DNA from: an uncultured Clostridia bacterium
GTDB taxonomy: Bacteria > Bacillota > Clostridia > Christensenellales > Borkfalkiaceae
Direction of reading: 5' to 3'
Length of the DNA: 64,000 nucleotides
Assembly: GCA_944354535.1 (NCBI GenBank)
Contig: CALVPY010000002.1
Span: forward strand, 1 to 64,000
In this document: positions 43,849 through 53,052 of the stretch, one piece after another
Position numbering within the stretch: position 1 is the stretch's first letter
Layout of the letters: each line of letters opens with the position of its first letter
Notes under the pieces: generated by a model
The model's input: the letters and a program-made list of their open reading frames with translations, nothing else
Databases searched by the model: none
Told to the model about the DNA's origin: nothing
Translations under genes and position numbers: made by a program

Positions 43849-46491
43849 TTATTCGGTGCGGAGGGCGATGACGGGATCTTTCTTGGCGGCGGACTGCGCG
43901 GGGATGAGCCCCGAGATGAGCGTTAAAACGACGCTGACGCACACCATGACGATCGCCGACGTGACGCGAAGAGACGCGATGCCCGCAATGCCCGTGAGAT
44001 CAAGCAGGATGAGGCTGATGACGGCGCTCAGCGCATAGGCGATGCCGATGCCGATGAGGCCCGCCGCGAGCCCGATGATGAAGGTCTCCGCATTGAAGAG
44101 GTTCCTCACGTCCTGCTTCCTTGCGCCGAGGGCGCGCAGCACGCCGATCTCTTTGACGCGCTCCACGACGGAGACGTAGGTGATGATGCCGATCATAACG
44201 GACGAGACGACGAGGGAGATCGCCGTGAACGCGACGAGCACATAAGTGATGATGTCGATCATCGTCTGCATGATGCCCATGAGCATACCCACCGTATCGG
44301 TATAAGTGATCTTATCCCCTTCCGTCAGGGTGACGCCGTTGTAGGAGCCCCCTTCCTCGCACCATGTGTTCCACTCATCGAGATAGGAAAGGAGCTGTTC
44401 CTTGTTGTCGAAATTGTTGGCGTAGATGGAGATGCCGCTGACGGCATCGCTCCCGCCCAACACTTTGATCGCGGTGCCTGCCGTCTGCGAGACGTAGACG
44501 CTCGTGCCCGGCATGACCTCGTAGAGCGTATAGCAGGAGGAGAGATTATCCGTCGCGGCGGGCATGAGATAGATGTCCATCCCGCCCGACGTGAATTTTG
44601 CCTCGTCGCTTTGCAGCCATTCGACGATCTCGGAGCCCGCATTCCCTTCGATATACGCCCTGACCGTCTCTTCCGTAAGGCAGAGCCCCGGAGAAAGGCA
44701 GCCATAAGAATACTCGTCTTTAAGGCGCAGAATGCCCGAGATCCGGATGTTGATCCCCTCGCCGTCCTGCGCTTCGAAGGCTTCGTTGTCGCGCTGGCCG
44801 TTATAGGTGAAGGCGTATTTGCCGCTCATGTAGGAAAGCTGCGTCCAGCCTTCGTTCTTTGTATAGACTTCGTCGTTGTAAAAGAGGGTATATTCTTTGT
44901 CGAGGATATCGTCATAGGGGATCTTGTCGGCATCGGGATCGGTGACGGGTTCTGCGTCCTCATCGCCGAGGTTGAAGAGCTCCATGAAGCGATCCTCGTC
45001 GAGAAGGCCGAGCTGGGCGAGCGTCAGGTCGGTGACCTGATAGTTCTGCCCCACCACGAGGACGGCTTCGTTCTTGTTTTTGGGGAAGTCCCCATCGACG
45101 ATATCGTACTGCGACCTGACATATTCTCCGAAGTCCAAATCGGAGCTGTCGGACGTTCCCGGCATGACGGAGACGACGTTGGTGAAATAGTCCGCAAAAC
45201 CGACGAGAGAACTGTACTGATCGGCAAACTGCATGAGGTCGTTGATGTACTTTGCCTTTAAGTTATTGAGCGAGCGCGTTGTGGGCTCCGTCGTCTCGTT
45301 GTTCCCGTCGGGAAAGGTCTCCGTCTGCAGAAAGAGATTGTCGGAAAGCTTCGCGCCGTAGCTGTACATGATCTCGGAATACCACGAAGGGTCCATCGCT
45401 TCGAGATAAGAGACGTAAGTATCGGTGATGTTGTTGGTGGTCGCCATGCCGTTTGCAAGGCTCGTCAAAAAGGAGTCGATATACACCTTATCGTCCAGCT
45501 GCGAAAGGTCGGGCATATCCTCGATGTCCGTAAACGAAGTCATCATGGACGAGAGGTCGAAGGCGCTTTCCGAAACGCTGACAGGATAGTAGGAGAGCAT
45601 ATCCTCCTCCGTCTTGCGGATATAGTTGTTGAAGCCGTTGGAGAGCGCCAGAACGAGGCAGACGCTGATGATGCCGATGCTGCCCGCGACGGACGTTAAG
45701 ATGGTGCGCCCCTTCTTGGTGAGCAGGTTGCGGAAGGAGAGCGCCAGAGAGGTGAAAAAGCTCATCTTGGCGCGCGCCTTGCCCTCCGCTTTGGGCGGCT
45801 GCTCTTCGTCGCCCTCGTAAGGGTCGGAGTCGGATTCGACGAGCCCGTCTTTGAGGCGCACGATGCGCGAGGCGTAGCTTTCCGCGAGCTCAGGGTTGTG
45901 CGTGACCATGATGACGAGGCGCTCCCCCGCGATCTCTTTGATGAGGTCCATGATCTGCACGCTGGTGTTGGAATCGAGCGCGCCCGTGGGTTCGTCGGCA
46001 AGCAGGATGTCGGGGTCGTTGACGAGCGCACGCGCAATGGCGACGCGCTGCATCTGCCCGCCCGAGAGCTGGTTGGGCTTTTTATCGAGCTCTTCCCCGA
46101 GCCCCACCCGCTTCAATGCCTCGGCGGCGCGCTTTTTGCGCTCCTCGCGCGAGACGCCCGAGATGGTGAGCGCGAGTTCCACGTTGCCGAGCACCGTCTG
46201 ATGAGGGATGAGGTTGTAGCTCTGGAAGACAAAGCCGATGCGGTGATTGCGGTAGACGTCCCAATCGCGGTCTTTGAAGTGCTTGGTGGACTTGCCCTGG
46301 ATGATGAGGTCGCCCGAGGTGTACTGATCGAGCCCGCCGATGATGTTGAGGAGGGTGGTCTTGCCGCAGCCCGACGCGCCCAAAATGCACACGAATTCGT
46401 TGGGGCGGAAGTTGAGGCTCACCCCTTTGAGCGCGTGTACGGCGCCCGATGCCACTTTGTAGTCCTTTTTGATGTCAACAAGCTTTAACAT
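43849..46491 (-). CDS. MacB-like ABC exporter, ATPase fused to FtsX permease
   Basis: 880 residues. Residues 1-225 form a LolD/MacB-type ATPase (Walker [12 protein letters not shown], signature LSGGQMQR, Walker [13 protein letters not shown]). A linker is followed by a first span ([20 protein letters not shown], about 270), a large outer domain (about 300-730) and three C-terminal spans of the FtsX/MacB permease (about 745-870). Such proteins power extrusion of peptides or antimicrobials or transmit force across the membrane. It follows a marR gene after 82 bases, which suggests a drug- or envelope-stress-inducible exporter. Confidence 0.9.
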   Translation of the reverse strand: MLKLVDIKKDYKVASGAVHALKGVSLNFRPNEFVCILGASGCGKTTLLNIIGGLDQYTSGDLIIQGKSTKHFKDRDWDVYRNHRIGFVFQSYNLIPHQTVLGNVELALTISGVSREERKKRAAEALKRVGLGEELDKKPNQLSGGQMQRVAIARALVNDPDILLADEPTGALDSNTSVQIMDLIKEIAGERLVIMVTHNPELAESYASRIVRLKDGLVESDSDPYEGDEEQPPKAEGKARAKMSFFTSLALSFRNLLTKKGRTILTSVAGSIGIISVCLVLALSNGFNNYIRKTEEDMLSYYPVSVSESAFDLSSMMTSFTDIEDMPDLSQLDDKVYIDSFLTSLANGMATTNNITDTYVSYLEAMDPSWYSEIMYSYGAKLSDNLFLQTETFPDGNNETTEPTTRSLNNLKAKYINDLMQFADQYSSLVGFADYFTNVVSVMPGTSDSSDLDFGEYVRSQYDIVDGDFPKNKNEAVLVVGQNYQVTDLTLAQLGLLDEDRFMELFNLGDEDAEPVTDPDADKIPYDDILDKEYTLFYNDEVYTKNEGWTQLSYMSGKYAFTYNGQRDNEAFEAQDGEGINIRISGILRLKDEYSYGCLSPGLCLTEETVRAYIEGNAGSEIVEWLQSDEAKFTSGGMDIYLMPAATDNLSSCYTLYEVMPGTSVYVSQTAGTAIKVLGGSDAVSGISIYANNFDNKEQLLSYLDEWNTWCEEGGSYNGVTLTEGDKITYTDTVGMLMGIMQTMIDIITYVLVAFTAISLVVSSVMIGIITYVSVVERVKEIGVLRALGARKQDVRNLFNAETFIIGLAAGLIGIGIAYALSAVISLILLDLTGIAGIASLRVTSAIVMVCVSVVLTLISGLIPAQSAAKKDPVIALRTE

Positions 46492-46573
46492 AGAACAAAA
46501 AACTCCGAACGGCGCAGCGTACCGCCGCGCCGTATCTCACATGGTTTTTCTTCCGCCCCTATTTGTCTATCAC

Positions 46574-47035
46574 TTACTGCTCCGCCTTCGCGGGATGGGC
46601 AAGGCGTTCACAGGTCTCGGCGAACACCCTGCTCTCTTCGAGGAGCTTATCGAGCCGTTCCTTGCCGAATTCCGCGAGCACGCGCTCTGCGAACTCGTTG
46701 GCCTGCTGCGCCTGCTGCAAGAACGTCTCCGTCGCCTCGTCGGTAAGGCGGATATAGGCGATCTTACGGTCGAACGTCGAACCGATCCGCTTGACGATGC
46801 CGTTCTTTTCGAGCTTTGCGACGATCTGCGAGACGGCGGAACGCGTGATGCCGATGCGGCGCGCAAGTTCGGAGGAGATGATGTCCCTCCCCATGCACTG
46901 CTCGTTGGCGACTTCCCAGAGGATGCGGAACTCCGTCCTCGAAAGCTTTGCCTTCCCCCAGAAAAAGTCGATGTCCCCGAGGTCCTTCACCAGGTGGAAG
47001 AGCTTTAACAAGTACTCATTGATCTCGATCTTCAT
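46574..47035 (-). CDS. MarR-family transcriptional regulator
   Basis: 153 residues. Winged helix: ISSELARRIGITRSAVSQIVAKLEKNGIVKR, then the wing STFDRKIAYIRLTDEA, flanked by dimerisation helices. It probably represses its own promoter and the downstream ABC exporter and responds to a small molecule; the ligand is unknown. Confidence 0.9.
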   Translation of the reverse strand: MKIEINEYLLKLFHLVKDLGDIDFFWGKAKLSRTEFRILWEVANEQCMGRDIISSELARRIGITRSAVSQIVAKLEKNGIVKRIGSTFDRKIAYIRLTDEATETFLQQAQQANEFAERVLAEFGKERLDKLLEESRVFAETCERLAHPAKAEQ

Positions 47036-47080
47036 TTCCCTTCTCCTTCGCGTTGTTCCGCGCTGTACAATCTTATGTTC

Positions 47081-47109
47081 ATTATAAAAACAAATTCAGA
47101 AGTTGTCAA
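47081..47109 (-). promoter_or_regulatory. Promoter of the marR-ABC operon
   Basis: TTGACA (complement of 47104-47109), 17-base spacer, TATAAT (complement of 47081-47086). Confidence 0.85.
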
Positions 47110-47170
47110 CCCCCAAACAGCGAAAAACCTTGTTTTTCATCGATTTCTCATGAAGTGAAAACTATGTTAA

Positions 47171-47214
47171 AAGATAAACTCCTGCCCGTCAGAATACAGG
47201 CAGGAGTTTATCTT
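47171..47214 (-). terminator. Terminator after the TrxR-like gene
   Basis: AAGATAAACTCCTGCC pairs perfectly (16 bp) with GGCAGGAGTTTATCTT across 12 bases, with a T-rich end on the minus strand. Confidence 0.75.
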
Positions 47215-47222
47215 CCTAAATT

Positions 47223-48110
47223 TTATTGTTCGAGCGAACGGAGATACTCGCTCGCAGAATACGCCGCCGCGAGCCCTTCGCCCGCCGCCTTGACGTACTG
47301 ATAGGGCCGCCCCGTCACGTCGCCCGCGGCAAAGAGGCCTTTTAGGTTGGTCGCCATGCGGCGGTCGACAACGACGGCGCCCTTTTCCACTTTGAGCCCG
47401 CCCACGAGCGCCGAAGGAGGCGTCGAATTTTTCAGAAAGAACACGCCGTCCACGGCGTATCGCTTCTCGCCTGCGACAAGCGCCTTCACGCGCAGGTCGC
47501 CTTCAACGGCAGTCGGCACGCCCTCCGCGATCTCGATATTGGGCGCTTTGAATTCAGGGCCCTTGTAGAGGCAAAATGCATACACCCGTTCCGCAAAGCC
47601 CGCCAAATACTCTGCCTCCGCTTCAAACTCTTTGGAGGAGAGCACGCAGGCGATGGTCTTGCCGCGGTAGAGCGCCCCGTCGCACACGGCGCAGTAGCTG
47701 ACGCCCCGCCCGACGAAGTCCGCCTCCCCTTTGCAGGAGCCCGCCGTCTCGACGCCCGTCGCCAAAATGACGGCGCGGGCAGAGAGCGTTTCGCCGTTCT
47801 CGGTGAGCATAAATTCGCGATCTCCCGCATAGATGCCGTCGATGCGCGCTTCGGTGAAGACGAGCCCTTCCCTCTCCGCCTGCTCCTGAAGGCGGGCGGC
47901 GAACGTTTTGCCGTCCCCCACGAGCGCGGGAAAGTTGCGCACATACTCCGCAAGGAGCAGCTTGTCGCCGAAGGGCTTGCGCCCCAGCCAGATGCAGCCG
48001 ATGTTAAGGTTTTTGAGGGCGAGCGCCGCGGTGTAACCCGCGATGCCGCCGCCCACGACGGCGACGGGATATGCCCGCTTTTCCGCCGCGGAGAGCGTCT
48101 GGATCTTCAT
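47223..48110 (-). CDS. Thioredoxin-reductase-like flavoprotein
   Basis: 295 residues. FAD-binding VAVVGGGIAGYTAALAL, redox motif SYCAVCDG (CxxC in the TrxR position), and C-terminal FAD site GLFAAGDVTGRPYQYVKAAGEG. The NADPH-binding glycine motif between the two is degenerate (ACVLSSKEFEAEAEYLAGF), as in ferredoxin-dependent or non-canonical TrxR-like enzymes of Clostridia. The start at 48110 follows AAGGATAAGCAT and begins directly before the FAD domain. It lies 28 bases after the citrate-synthase-like gene, so it is probably co-transcribed. Confidence 0.83.
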   Translation of the reverse strand: MKIQTLSAAEKRAYPVAVVGGGIAGYTAALALKNLNIGCIWLGRKPFGDKLLLAEYVRNFPALVGDGKTFAARLQEQAEREGLVFTEARIDGIYAGDREFMLTENGETLSARAVILATGVETAGSCKGEADFVGRGVSYCAVCDGALYRGKTIACVLSSKEFEAEAEYLAGFAERVYAFCLYKGPEFKAPNIEIAEGVPTAVEGDLRVKALVAGEKRYAVDGVFFLKNSTPPSALVGGLKVEKGAVVVDRRMATNLKGLFAAGDVTGRPYQYVKAAGEGLAAAYSASEYLRSLEQ

Positions 48111-48138
48111 ATGCTTATCCTTTGCAGCGGACGGAAAA

Positions 48139-49533
48139 TTATCGCATGCTGTGCGCGTTGAGGTCGCGGATGCGCTTAGAGTCAATGGAATAGATGAGGT
48201 TGACGAGCTCGTCGTCGCCGAAGGAGCTGTTGCGCCCCTCCTCGTACTCGGCGTCCACGCGTTCCTTCATCGCCACAACGAGCGGATCGTTCTTCGTCAC
48301 CTTATACTCGTCGGGCAAACTGTAATAGTCGTTGATCCAGAAGGCGATGCCCGCAAGGCCGCTCGTCTTGTTGACGGAGACGCGCGCGGGACGGTTGAGG
48401 ATCTTCGCCGTATCGAAGATGTTGTAGATCTCCTCGTCCTTCAAAAGCCCGTCCGCATGGATGCCCGCGCGGGTGGAATTGAAGGCGCGGCCCACGAAAG
48501 GCGTCTTGGGCGGCACAATATAATTGATCTCGCGCTCGAAGTAGTCGGCGATCTCGGTGATGGCGGTGAAGTCCATGCCGTCCATCGTGCCGCGGAGCGC
48601 CGCGTACTCCATCGCCATCGCTTCGAGCGGGCAGTTGCCCGTGCGCTCGCCGATGCCGAGCAGCGAACAGTTGACCGCCGACGCGCCGTACAGCCATGCC
48701 GTGGAAGCGTTGGTGACCACCTTGTAAAAGTCGTTATGCCCGTGCCATTCGAGGAGATCGTGCGGCACGTTCGCATAGTGATAGAGGCCGTAGACGATGC
48801 CCTGCACGCTCCTCGGCAGCGTGACGCCGGGGAAGGTGACGCCGAAGCCCATCGTATCGCACATCCTGATCTTGATGGGGATGCCGCTGTCCTCCATGAG
48901 GCGCATGAGCTCGGACGCGAACGGGATGACAAAGCCGTAAAAGTCTGCCCTCGTGATGTCTTCGAAGTGGCAGCGCGGGCGGATGCCGTAGGAAAGCGCG
49001 CTCTTGACGATGCCGAGATACTTATCGAGCGCCTGCTTGCGGGTTAAATGCATCTTCTTGAAAATGTGATAGTCCGAGCAGCTGACGAGGATGCCCGTCT
49101 CCTTGACGTCCGCCTGTTTGACGAGCTCGAAGTCGCGCTCGTCGGCGCGGATCCACGTCGTGATCTCGGGGAATTTGAGCCCCGTATCCTGGCAGGAGCG
49201 GAGAGCTTCTTTATCCTTCTTGGAATAGAGGAAGAATTCCGACTGCCTGACAAGCCCCTTGGGGCCGCCGAGGCGCGCCATGAGCTTGTAAAGATCGACG
49301 ATCTGCTTGACCGTGAAGGGCGAGGTGGACTGCTGGCCGTCGCGGAAGGTGGTGTCCGTCATCCAGATCTCTTCGGGCATGTTCATGGGAACATGGCGGT
49401 GGTTGAAGGCGATCTTGGGGATGGACTCGTAGTCAAAGAGCTCGCGGTAAAGGTTGGGCTCCCTGACATCCTGGAGCTGATACTTATAGACGGTATCCTC
49501 CAGAAGGTTAGATTTATCGTTGTAAATGATCAT
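48139..49533 (-). CDS. Re-citrate synthase homologue (2-isopropylmalate synthase family)
   Basis: 464 residues of the DRE-TIM metallolyase family: MTDTTFRDGQQ supplies the catalytic Asp/Arg, LEWHGHNDFYKVV the metal His pair, and GIGERTGNCPLEAM the glycine-rich loop. The N-terminal lead (YQLQDVREPNLYRELFDYESIPKI is too long to be typical of LeuA) and RQSEFFLYSKKDKEA match the clostridial Re-citrate synthase subfamily, which condenses acetyl-CoA and oxaloacetate in strict anaerobes lacking GltA. LeuA or homocitrate synthase are less likely alternatives. GGGAGG precedes the ATG. Confidence 0.8.
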   Translation of the reverse strand: MIIYNDKSNLLEDTVYKYQLQDVREPNLYRELFDYESIPKIAFNHRHVPMNMPEEIWMTDTTFRDGQQSTSPFTVKQIVDLYKLMARLGGPKGLVRQSEFFLYSKKDKEALRSCQDTGLKFPEITTWIRADERDFELVKQADVKETGILVSCSDYHIFKKMHLTRKQALDKYLGIVKSALSYGIRPRCHFEDITRADFYGFVIPFASELMRLMEDSGIPIKIRMCDTMGFGVTFPGVTLPRSVQGIVYGLYHYANVPHDLLEWHGHNDFYKVVTNASTAWLYGASAVNCSLLGIGERTGNCPLEAMAMEYAALRGTMDGMDFTAITEIADYFEREINYIVPPKTPFVGRAFNSTRAGIHADGLLKDEEIYNIFDTAKILNRPARVSVNKTSGLAGIAFWINDYYSLPDEYKVTKNDPLVVAMKERVDAEYEEGRNSSFGDDELVNLIYSIDSKRIRDLNAHSMR

Positions 49534-49569
49534 GCGGGTTCGCCTCCCTGAAAAAGTTCGTTCTTGTTT

Positions 49570-49598
49570 ATGTTATCAAATCTTATAATTTTTGTCAA
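49570..49598 (-). promoter_or_regulatory. Promoter of the Re-citrate synthase gene
   Basis: TTGACA, 17-base spacer, TAACAT on the minus strand, 36 bases before the start codon. Confidence 0.8.
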
Positions 49599-49734
49599 GC
49601 AAAACGCAAGCACACGGCACTTTTGCGCGATTTTAAGCAAATTCATGCATAAATGTATATTTTAACGAGGAAAGAGGAGCGGCACAGAGCCCCTCCCCTT
49701 TCCAAGATCTATGAAGATAACAGGATGGATAAGC

Positions 49735-49908
49735 TTATTTTTTCTCCTTTGCCTTTTTGGCGGCGGAGCAGGCGGTGCAGTGCGAGCAATCCGAACAGCC
49801 GCAATCGCAGCCGCCCTTGCCCTGCTTTTTGCGCACGATGCGCCAGCCGAACACGCCCGCAACGAACGCCGCCGCAAGGACGATGATGAGGATCTCGTAC
49901 CAGGTCAT
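49735..49908 (-). CDS. FeoB-associated Cys-rich membrane protein
   Basis: 57 residues. One N-terminal span (MTWYEILIIVLAAAFVAGVF) is followed by a basic stretch and a Cys cluster CDCGCSDCSHCTAC, then a Lys-rich tail. This is the small protein found next to feoB in many Clostridia; the Cys cluster is thought to handle iron at the inner face. The ATG overlaps the feoB stop (ATGA). Confidence 0.85.
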   Translation of the reverse strand: MTWYEILIIVLAAAFVAGVFGWRIVRKKQGKGGCDCGCSDCSHCTACSAAKKAKEKK

Positions 49909-52217
49909 GCCGCCTCCTTTGCACGGGCACCGCGCCTGCCGCTCTTGCGGGCGCGAAGCCCGATCGGGTGGTTCTTATTATACAACACGATCGAAAGAAC
50001 AACAATTGCTGCGGCTGCCGCGAAGAGGAACACCGTCCACCACCAGGTGCCGATCAAATACACCGCCATCGAGACGACGTAGGAAGTCGCCAGCCAGAAG
50101 AGGAGCGTTCCCCCGAATTTTCCCTTGGGGAGCTCTGCGCGCGCCGTTGCGGTCGCCGCGAAGCAGGGGATGGTCGTCATGTTGAACGCGATGAAGGCGA
50201 TGAGCCCGGGGATGCCGATGCCCGTTGCGTCGATCATGGCCTGCACATAGGAGACGCCCGATTCGTCCTCCGCGAGCGCCGCACCCGCGATGCAGGCGGC
50301 AAGCGTTGCAAAGGTGGAGATGACGTTCTCCTTGGCGATGAGCCCCGTGACTGCCGCGACGGCGAACACCCAGCCCCATTCGCCCAGCTGCGCGCCGAAG
50401 CCGACGGGCGTTAAGAGCGGCTGCACAAGGCGGCCGAAATTGGCAAGAATGCTCTCGTTGATGCGCTCGTCGGACAAGAATTCGAGCGTAGGCGAGAAGT
50501 GCGAGATCACCCAGATGATGATGGTCGAAGCGAGGATGATGGTGAACGCCTTCTTGACGAAGTGCTTGGTCTTATCCCACAGGTGGATCATGAGGGAAGA
50601 GAAGCGGGGCGCGTGGTAGGCGGGCAGCTCCATGATGAAGGGAGGCACGTCGCCGCGCATGGTCGTCGAGCGCATCAGCAGCACGCAGACAACTGCCGTG
50701 ACGATGCCGAGAAGATACATCCCATAAGTGATGAGATCGGCATTCCCCACGCCGAAGGAGGCGACGATCGCCCCCGCCACCGCCGTGAGAATGGGCAGCT
50801 TCGCCCCGCACGAGAAGAAGGGAATGACGCGGATGGTCGCCGTCCTCTCGTTGTCGTCGGCAAGCGTCCTCGTGTTGATGGTCGCGGGGATGGAGCAGCC
50901 GAAGCCCATGATCATGGGCATGAACGCTCTGCCCGAAAGCCCGAATTTGCGGAAAATGCGGTCGAGGATGAACGCAACGCGCGCCATGTAGCCCGAATCT
51001 TCCAAAATGGAGAAGAAGAGGAAGAGCACTAAGATCCACGGAAGGAAGGAAAGCACCGCCGCGATACCCTCCAAAATGCCGTTCCCGAGGAAGCCCGCGA
51101 CCCATTCGACGGGGATCTTCTCGATGCCCTGCCCGATGAGGCCGAAGAGTTCGCCCACGATGATGTCGTTCCAGAGGTTATTGAGGATGCACCCGGGCGA
51201 GAACACGGTGCCGTCGTAGACGCACGCAAGCAGGCGCACCCAGAAGTTCTCCGTGTCCATGCCGAGGTCTTCGAGGGAAGGCATCCAGCCCTCGCCGAAG
51301 CCGTTCAAAAAGAGGAAGTTTTCCGAGAACGTCAGATGGAAGACGGCGAACAGGACGAGAAGGAAGATGGGAATGCCCCACACGCGGTGCGTGAGCACCT
51401 TATCGGCGCGGTCGGAGCGCGTCAGCTTCTCCTTCTTGTTCTTTTTGGTGACGACGGACGTGAAGTTCGCCGAAATGTACTTATATCTTGCATCCGCCAC
51501 GACGGCTTCGAGGTCGCCGCCGAACACGTCGTCCGAAAAGGTCGCCTTGAAGGCGTTCACCGTGGGAACGAGTTCGGGATGCGCCTTGGTTTCCAGCTCG
51601 TCAAGCTCGGAAAGTTTGACGGCGTGGAAGAGCGGAGAGACGACCTTCTGCCCTTCGAGGGCGATGGAAACATCCTTGACGAGGTGCGCGACGGGCGAAT
51701 CTTGGAGCACCGTCGCTCCCTTTCTCGGGGTCTTGGACGCCTTGATCGCCCTGTCCATGAGCTCCTTGATGCCCGTGCCGCGCAGCGCCGAGACGGCGAC
51801 GACGGGGATGCCGATCTTGCGTTCGAGCGCGGCGGCGTCGACCTTGTCGCCCGCCTTTTCCACCGCGTCCATCATGTTGAGAGCGATGACCATGGGAACG
51901 TCGATCTCCATGAGCTGCGTGGTGAGATAGAGATTGCGCTCTAAATTGGTCGCGTCGACGATGTTGATGACGCAGTCGGGACGCTCATCCAATATGTAAT
52001 TACGCGAGATGACTTCCTCGGGCGTGTAGGGCGAAAGCGAATAGATGCCCGGAAGGTCGACGATGAGCGCGGGTTCTGTGCCCTTCTTGTAAGTTCCCTC
52101 CCGCTTTTCCACCGTGACGCCCGGCCAGTTGCCCACATATGCCGTGGAGCCCGTCAGAAGGTTGAAGAGCGTCGTCTTGCCGCAGTTGGGATTGCCCGCC
52201 AATGCAAACTTCTTCAT
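49905..52217 (-). CDS. feoB: Ferrous iron transporter FeoB
   Basis: 770 residues. The GTPase domain has G1 GNPNCGKTTLF, switch I NWPGVTVEKREG, G3 DLPGIYSLSPY and a DATNLERN region; the membrane part has two Gate regions (SCGAKLPILTA is the conserved Cys/Gate motif) and about ten spans. It imports Fe(II). The ATG overlaps the feoA stop. Part of feoA-feoA-feoB-Cys-rich operon. Confidence 0.95.
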   Translation of the reverse strand: MKKFALAGNPNCGKTTLFNLLTGSTAYVGNWPGVTVEKREGTYKKGTEPALIVDLPGIYSLSPYTPEEVISRNYILDERPDCVINIVDATNLERNLYLTTQLMEIDVPMVIALNMMDAVEKAGDKVDAAALERKIGIPVVAVSALRGTGIKELMDRAIKASKTPRKGATVLQDSPVAHLVKDVSIALEGQKVVSPLFHAVKLSELDELETKAHPELVPTVNAFKATFSDDVFGGDLEAVVADARYKYISANFTSVVTKKNKKEKLTRSDRADKVLTHRVWGIPIFLLVLFAVFHLTFSENFLFLNGFGEGWMPSLEDLGMDTENFWVRLLACVYDGTVFSPGCILNNLWNDIIVGELFGLIGQGIEKIPVEWVAGFLGNGILEGIAAVLSFLPWILVLFLFFSILEDSGYMARVAFILDRIFRKFGLSGRAFMPMIMGFGCSIPATINTRTLADDNERTATIRVIPFFSCGAKLPILTAVAGAIVASFGVGNADLITYGMYLLGIVTAVVCVLLMRSTTMRGDVPPFIMELPAYHAPRFSSLMIHLWDKTKHFVKKAFTIILASTIIIWVISHFSPTLEFLSDERINESILANFGRLVQPLLTPVGFGAQLGEWGWVFAVAAVTGLIAKENVISTFATLAACIAGAALAEDESGVSYVQAMIDATGIGIPGLIAFIAFNMTTIPCFAATATARAELPKGKFGGTLLFWLATSYVVSMAVYLIGTWWWTVFLFAAAAAIVVLSIVLYNKNHPIGLRARKSGRRGARAKEAA

Positions 52218-52450
52218 TTTACCGCCTCCATCACAACGCACGCCGCCTCCGTCTTGCGAAGGGTGAGTTCATAGCCGCGGATGGTGACCTCGAGGGGGTC
52301 GCCGAGCGGCGCCTTCTTGCGCAGGAAGATCTCCGCCCCGGGCGTCACGCCCATGTCGAAGAGCCTTCTTCTCATCTTTCCTTCGCCCGAGACGGCCTTG
52401 ACCGAGCCGCGCTCGCCGACGGAAAATTCACTCAACAGCTTATTCGTCAT
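52214..52450 (-). CDS. feoA: FeoA-domain protein
   Basis: 78 residues with the SH3-like FeoA fold: SVGERGSVKAVSGEGKMRRRLFDMGVTPGAEIFLRKKAPLGDPLEV (quoted in parts: RRRLFDMGVTPGAEIFLRK is the family core) and a final LTLRKTEA. FeoA binds FeoB at the membrane and supports its activity. Overlaps feoB by 4 bases. Confidence 0.92.
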   Translation of the reverse strand: MTNKLLSEFSVGERGSVKAVSGEGKMRRRLFDMGVTPGAEIFLRKKAPLGDPLEVTIRGYELTLRKTEAACVVMEAVK

Positions 52451-52478
52451 ACTTTATTTTCATACCTCCGTATTGCTT

Positions 52479-52760
52479 TCAAGCGACAAAAATGTGCGAC
52501 GCCAGCCCGAAATCGATGGCGAGCTTGACATCCTTCACGATGCAGACGAGGCTTCCCCCGTTCGAGGAAAAGACAACGATCTCGCTCCCGATGACAAGCC
52601 CGAGGTCGGCAAGATGCTTTTTCGTCTTCTCGTCCGCCAATATTTTGACGATCTTCATGTTCTGCCCCAACGGGGCAAGTTTCAAAGGCATTGTTTCTCC
52701 CGCGAGCTCCCGCATGTTTGCTTTTTCCGAAGGCGGGAACTCCTTGATGTTGGTTCGCAC
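52479..52760 (-). CDS. feoA: Second FeoA-domain protein
   Basis: 93 residues from a GTG; the sequence MPLKLAPLGQNMKIVKILAD starts the FeoA core, followed by KKHLADLGLVIGSEIVVFS and ends in GLASHIFVA. It is more diverged than the downstream FeoA. The ATG at residue 24 (MPLKL) is an alternative start. The annotated GTG lies inside one of the three operator-like palindromes. First gene of the feo operon. Confidence 0.85.
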   Translation of the reverse strand: MRTNIKEFPPSEKANMRELAGETMPLKLAPLGQNMKIVKILADEKTKKHLADLGLVIGSEIVVFSSNGGSLVCIVKDVKLAIDFGLASHIFVA

Positions 52761-52768
52761 ATGCTAAC
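52753..52768. promoter_or_regulatory. Operator-like palindrome 1 (feo)
   Basis: GTTCGC-ACAT-GCTAAC overlaps the start codon and ribosome-binding site of the first feoA. Confidence 0.55.
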
Positions 52769-52844
52769 CTTTCGGCCGAAAAAGAGCGCGGCTCCCCTTT
52801 GCGGGCAACGCCGCACACAGCCCGACGGCTTTCCCGATCGGTAA

Positions 52845-52860
52845 GTTCGCTATTGCTAAC
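52845..52860. promoter_or_regulatory. Operator-like palindrome 2 (feo)
   Basis: GTTCGC-TATT-GCTAAC lies just downstream of the feo -10 box, where repressor binding would block initiation. Confidence 0.65.
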
Positions 52861-52873
52861 CAACTACGGTCGC

Positions 52874-52902
52874 ATTATATCACACTCCCCTTCCGCTGTC
52901 AA
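52874..52902 (-). promoter_or_regulatory. Promoter of the feo operon
   Basis: TTGACA (complement of 52897-52902), 17-base spacer, TATAAT (complement of 52874-52879). Confidence 0.88.
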
Positions 52903-52929
52903 CGGTTTGAAGGCAGTTTTTCAAAAAAA

Positions 52930-52945
52930 GTTCGCTATTGCGAAC
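52930..52945. promoter_or_regulatory. Operator-like palindrome 3 (feo/ywaF)
   Basis: GTTCGC-TATT-GCGAAC, with perfect 6-bp arms, upstream of the feo -35 and about 57 bases upstream of the divergent -35. Confidence 0.6.
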
Positions 52946-53001
52946 ACAAAATATTCCGGCGCTGCGGATCGTCCCGCCTTCCGGGCTCCGCATTCAAATG
53001 A

Positions 53002-53030
53002 TTGCTTTTTCCCCTGCGATGCGATATACT
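53002..53030 (+). promoter_or_regulatory. Promoter of the YwaF-like gene
   Basis: TTGCTT (53002-53007), 17-base spacer, TATACT (53025-53030). Confidence 0.7.
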
Positions 53031-53052
53031 ATATGAGCGGGAGGGTACGGCT

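Noticed and set aside
43849..46491. Bacteriocin-processing exporter (peptidase-containing ABC transporter)
   Set aside because: No C39 peptidase domain is present; the ATPase-FtsX architecture is MacB-like.
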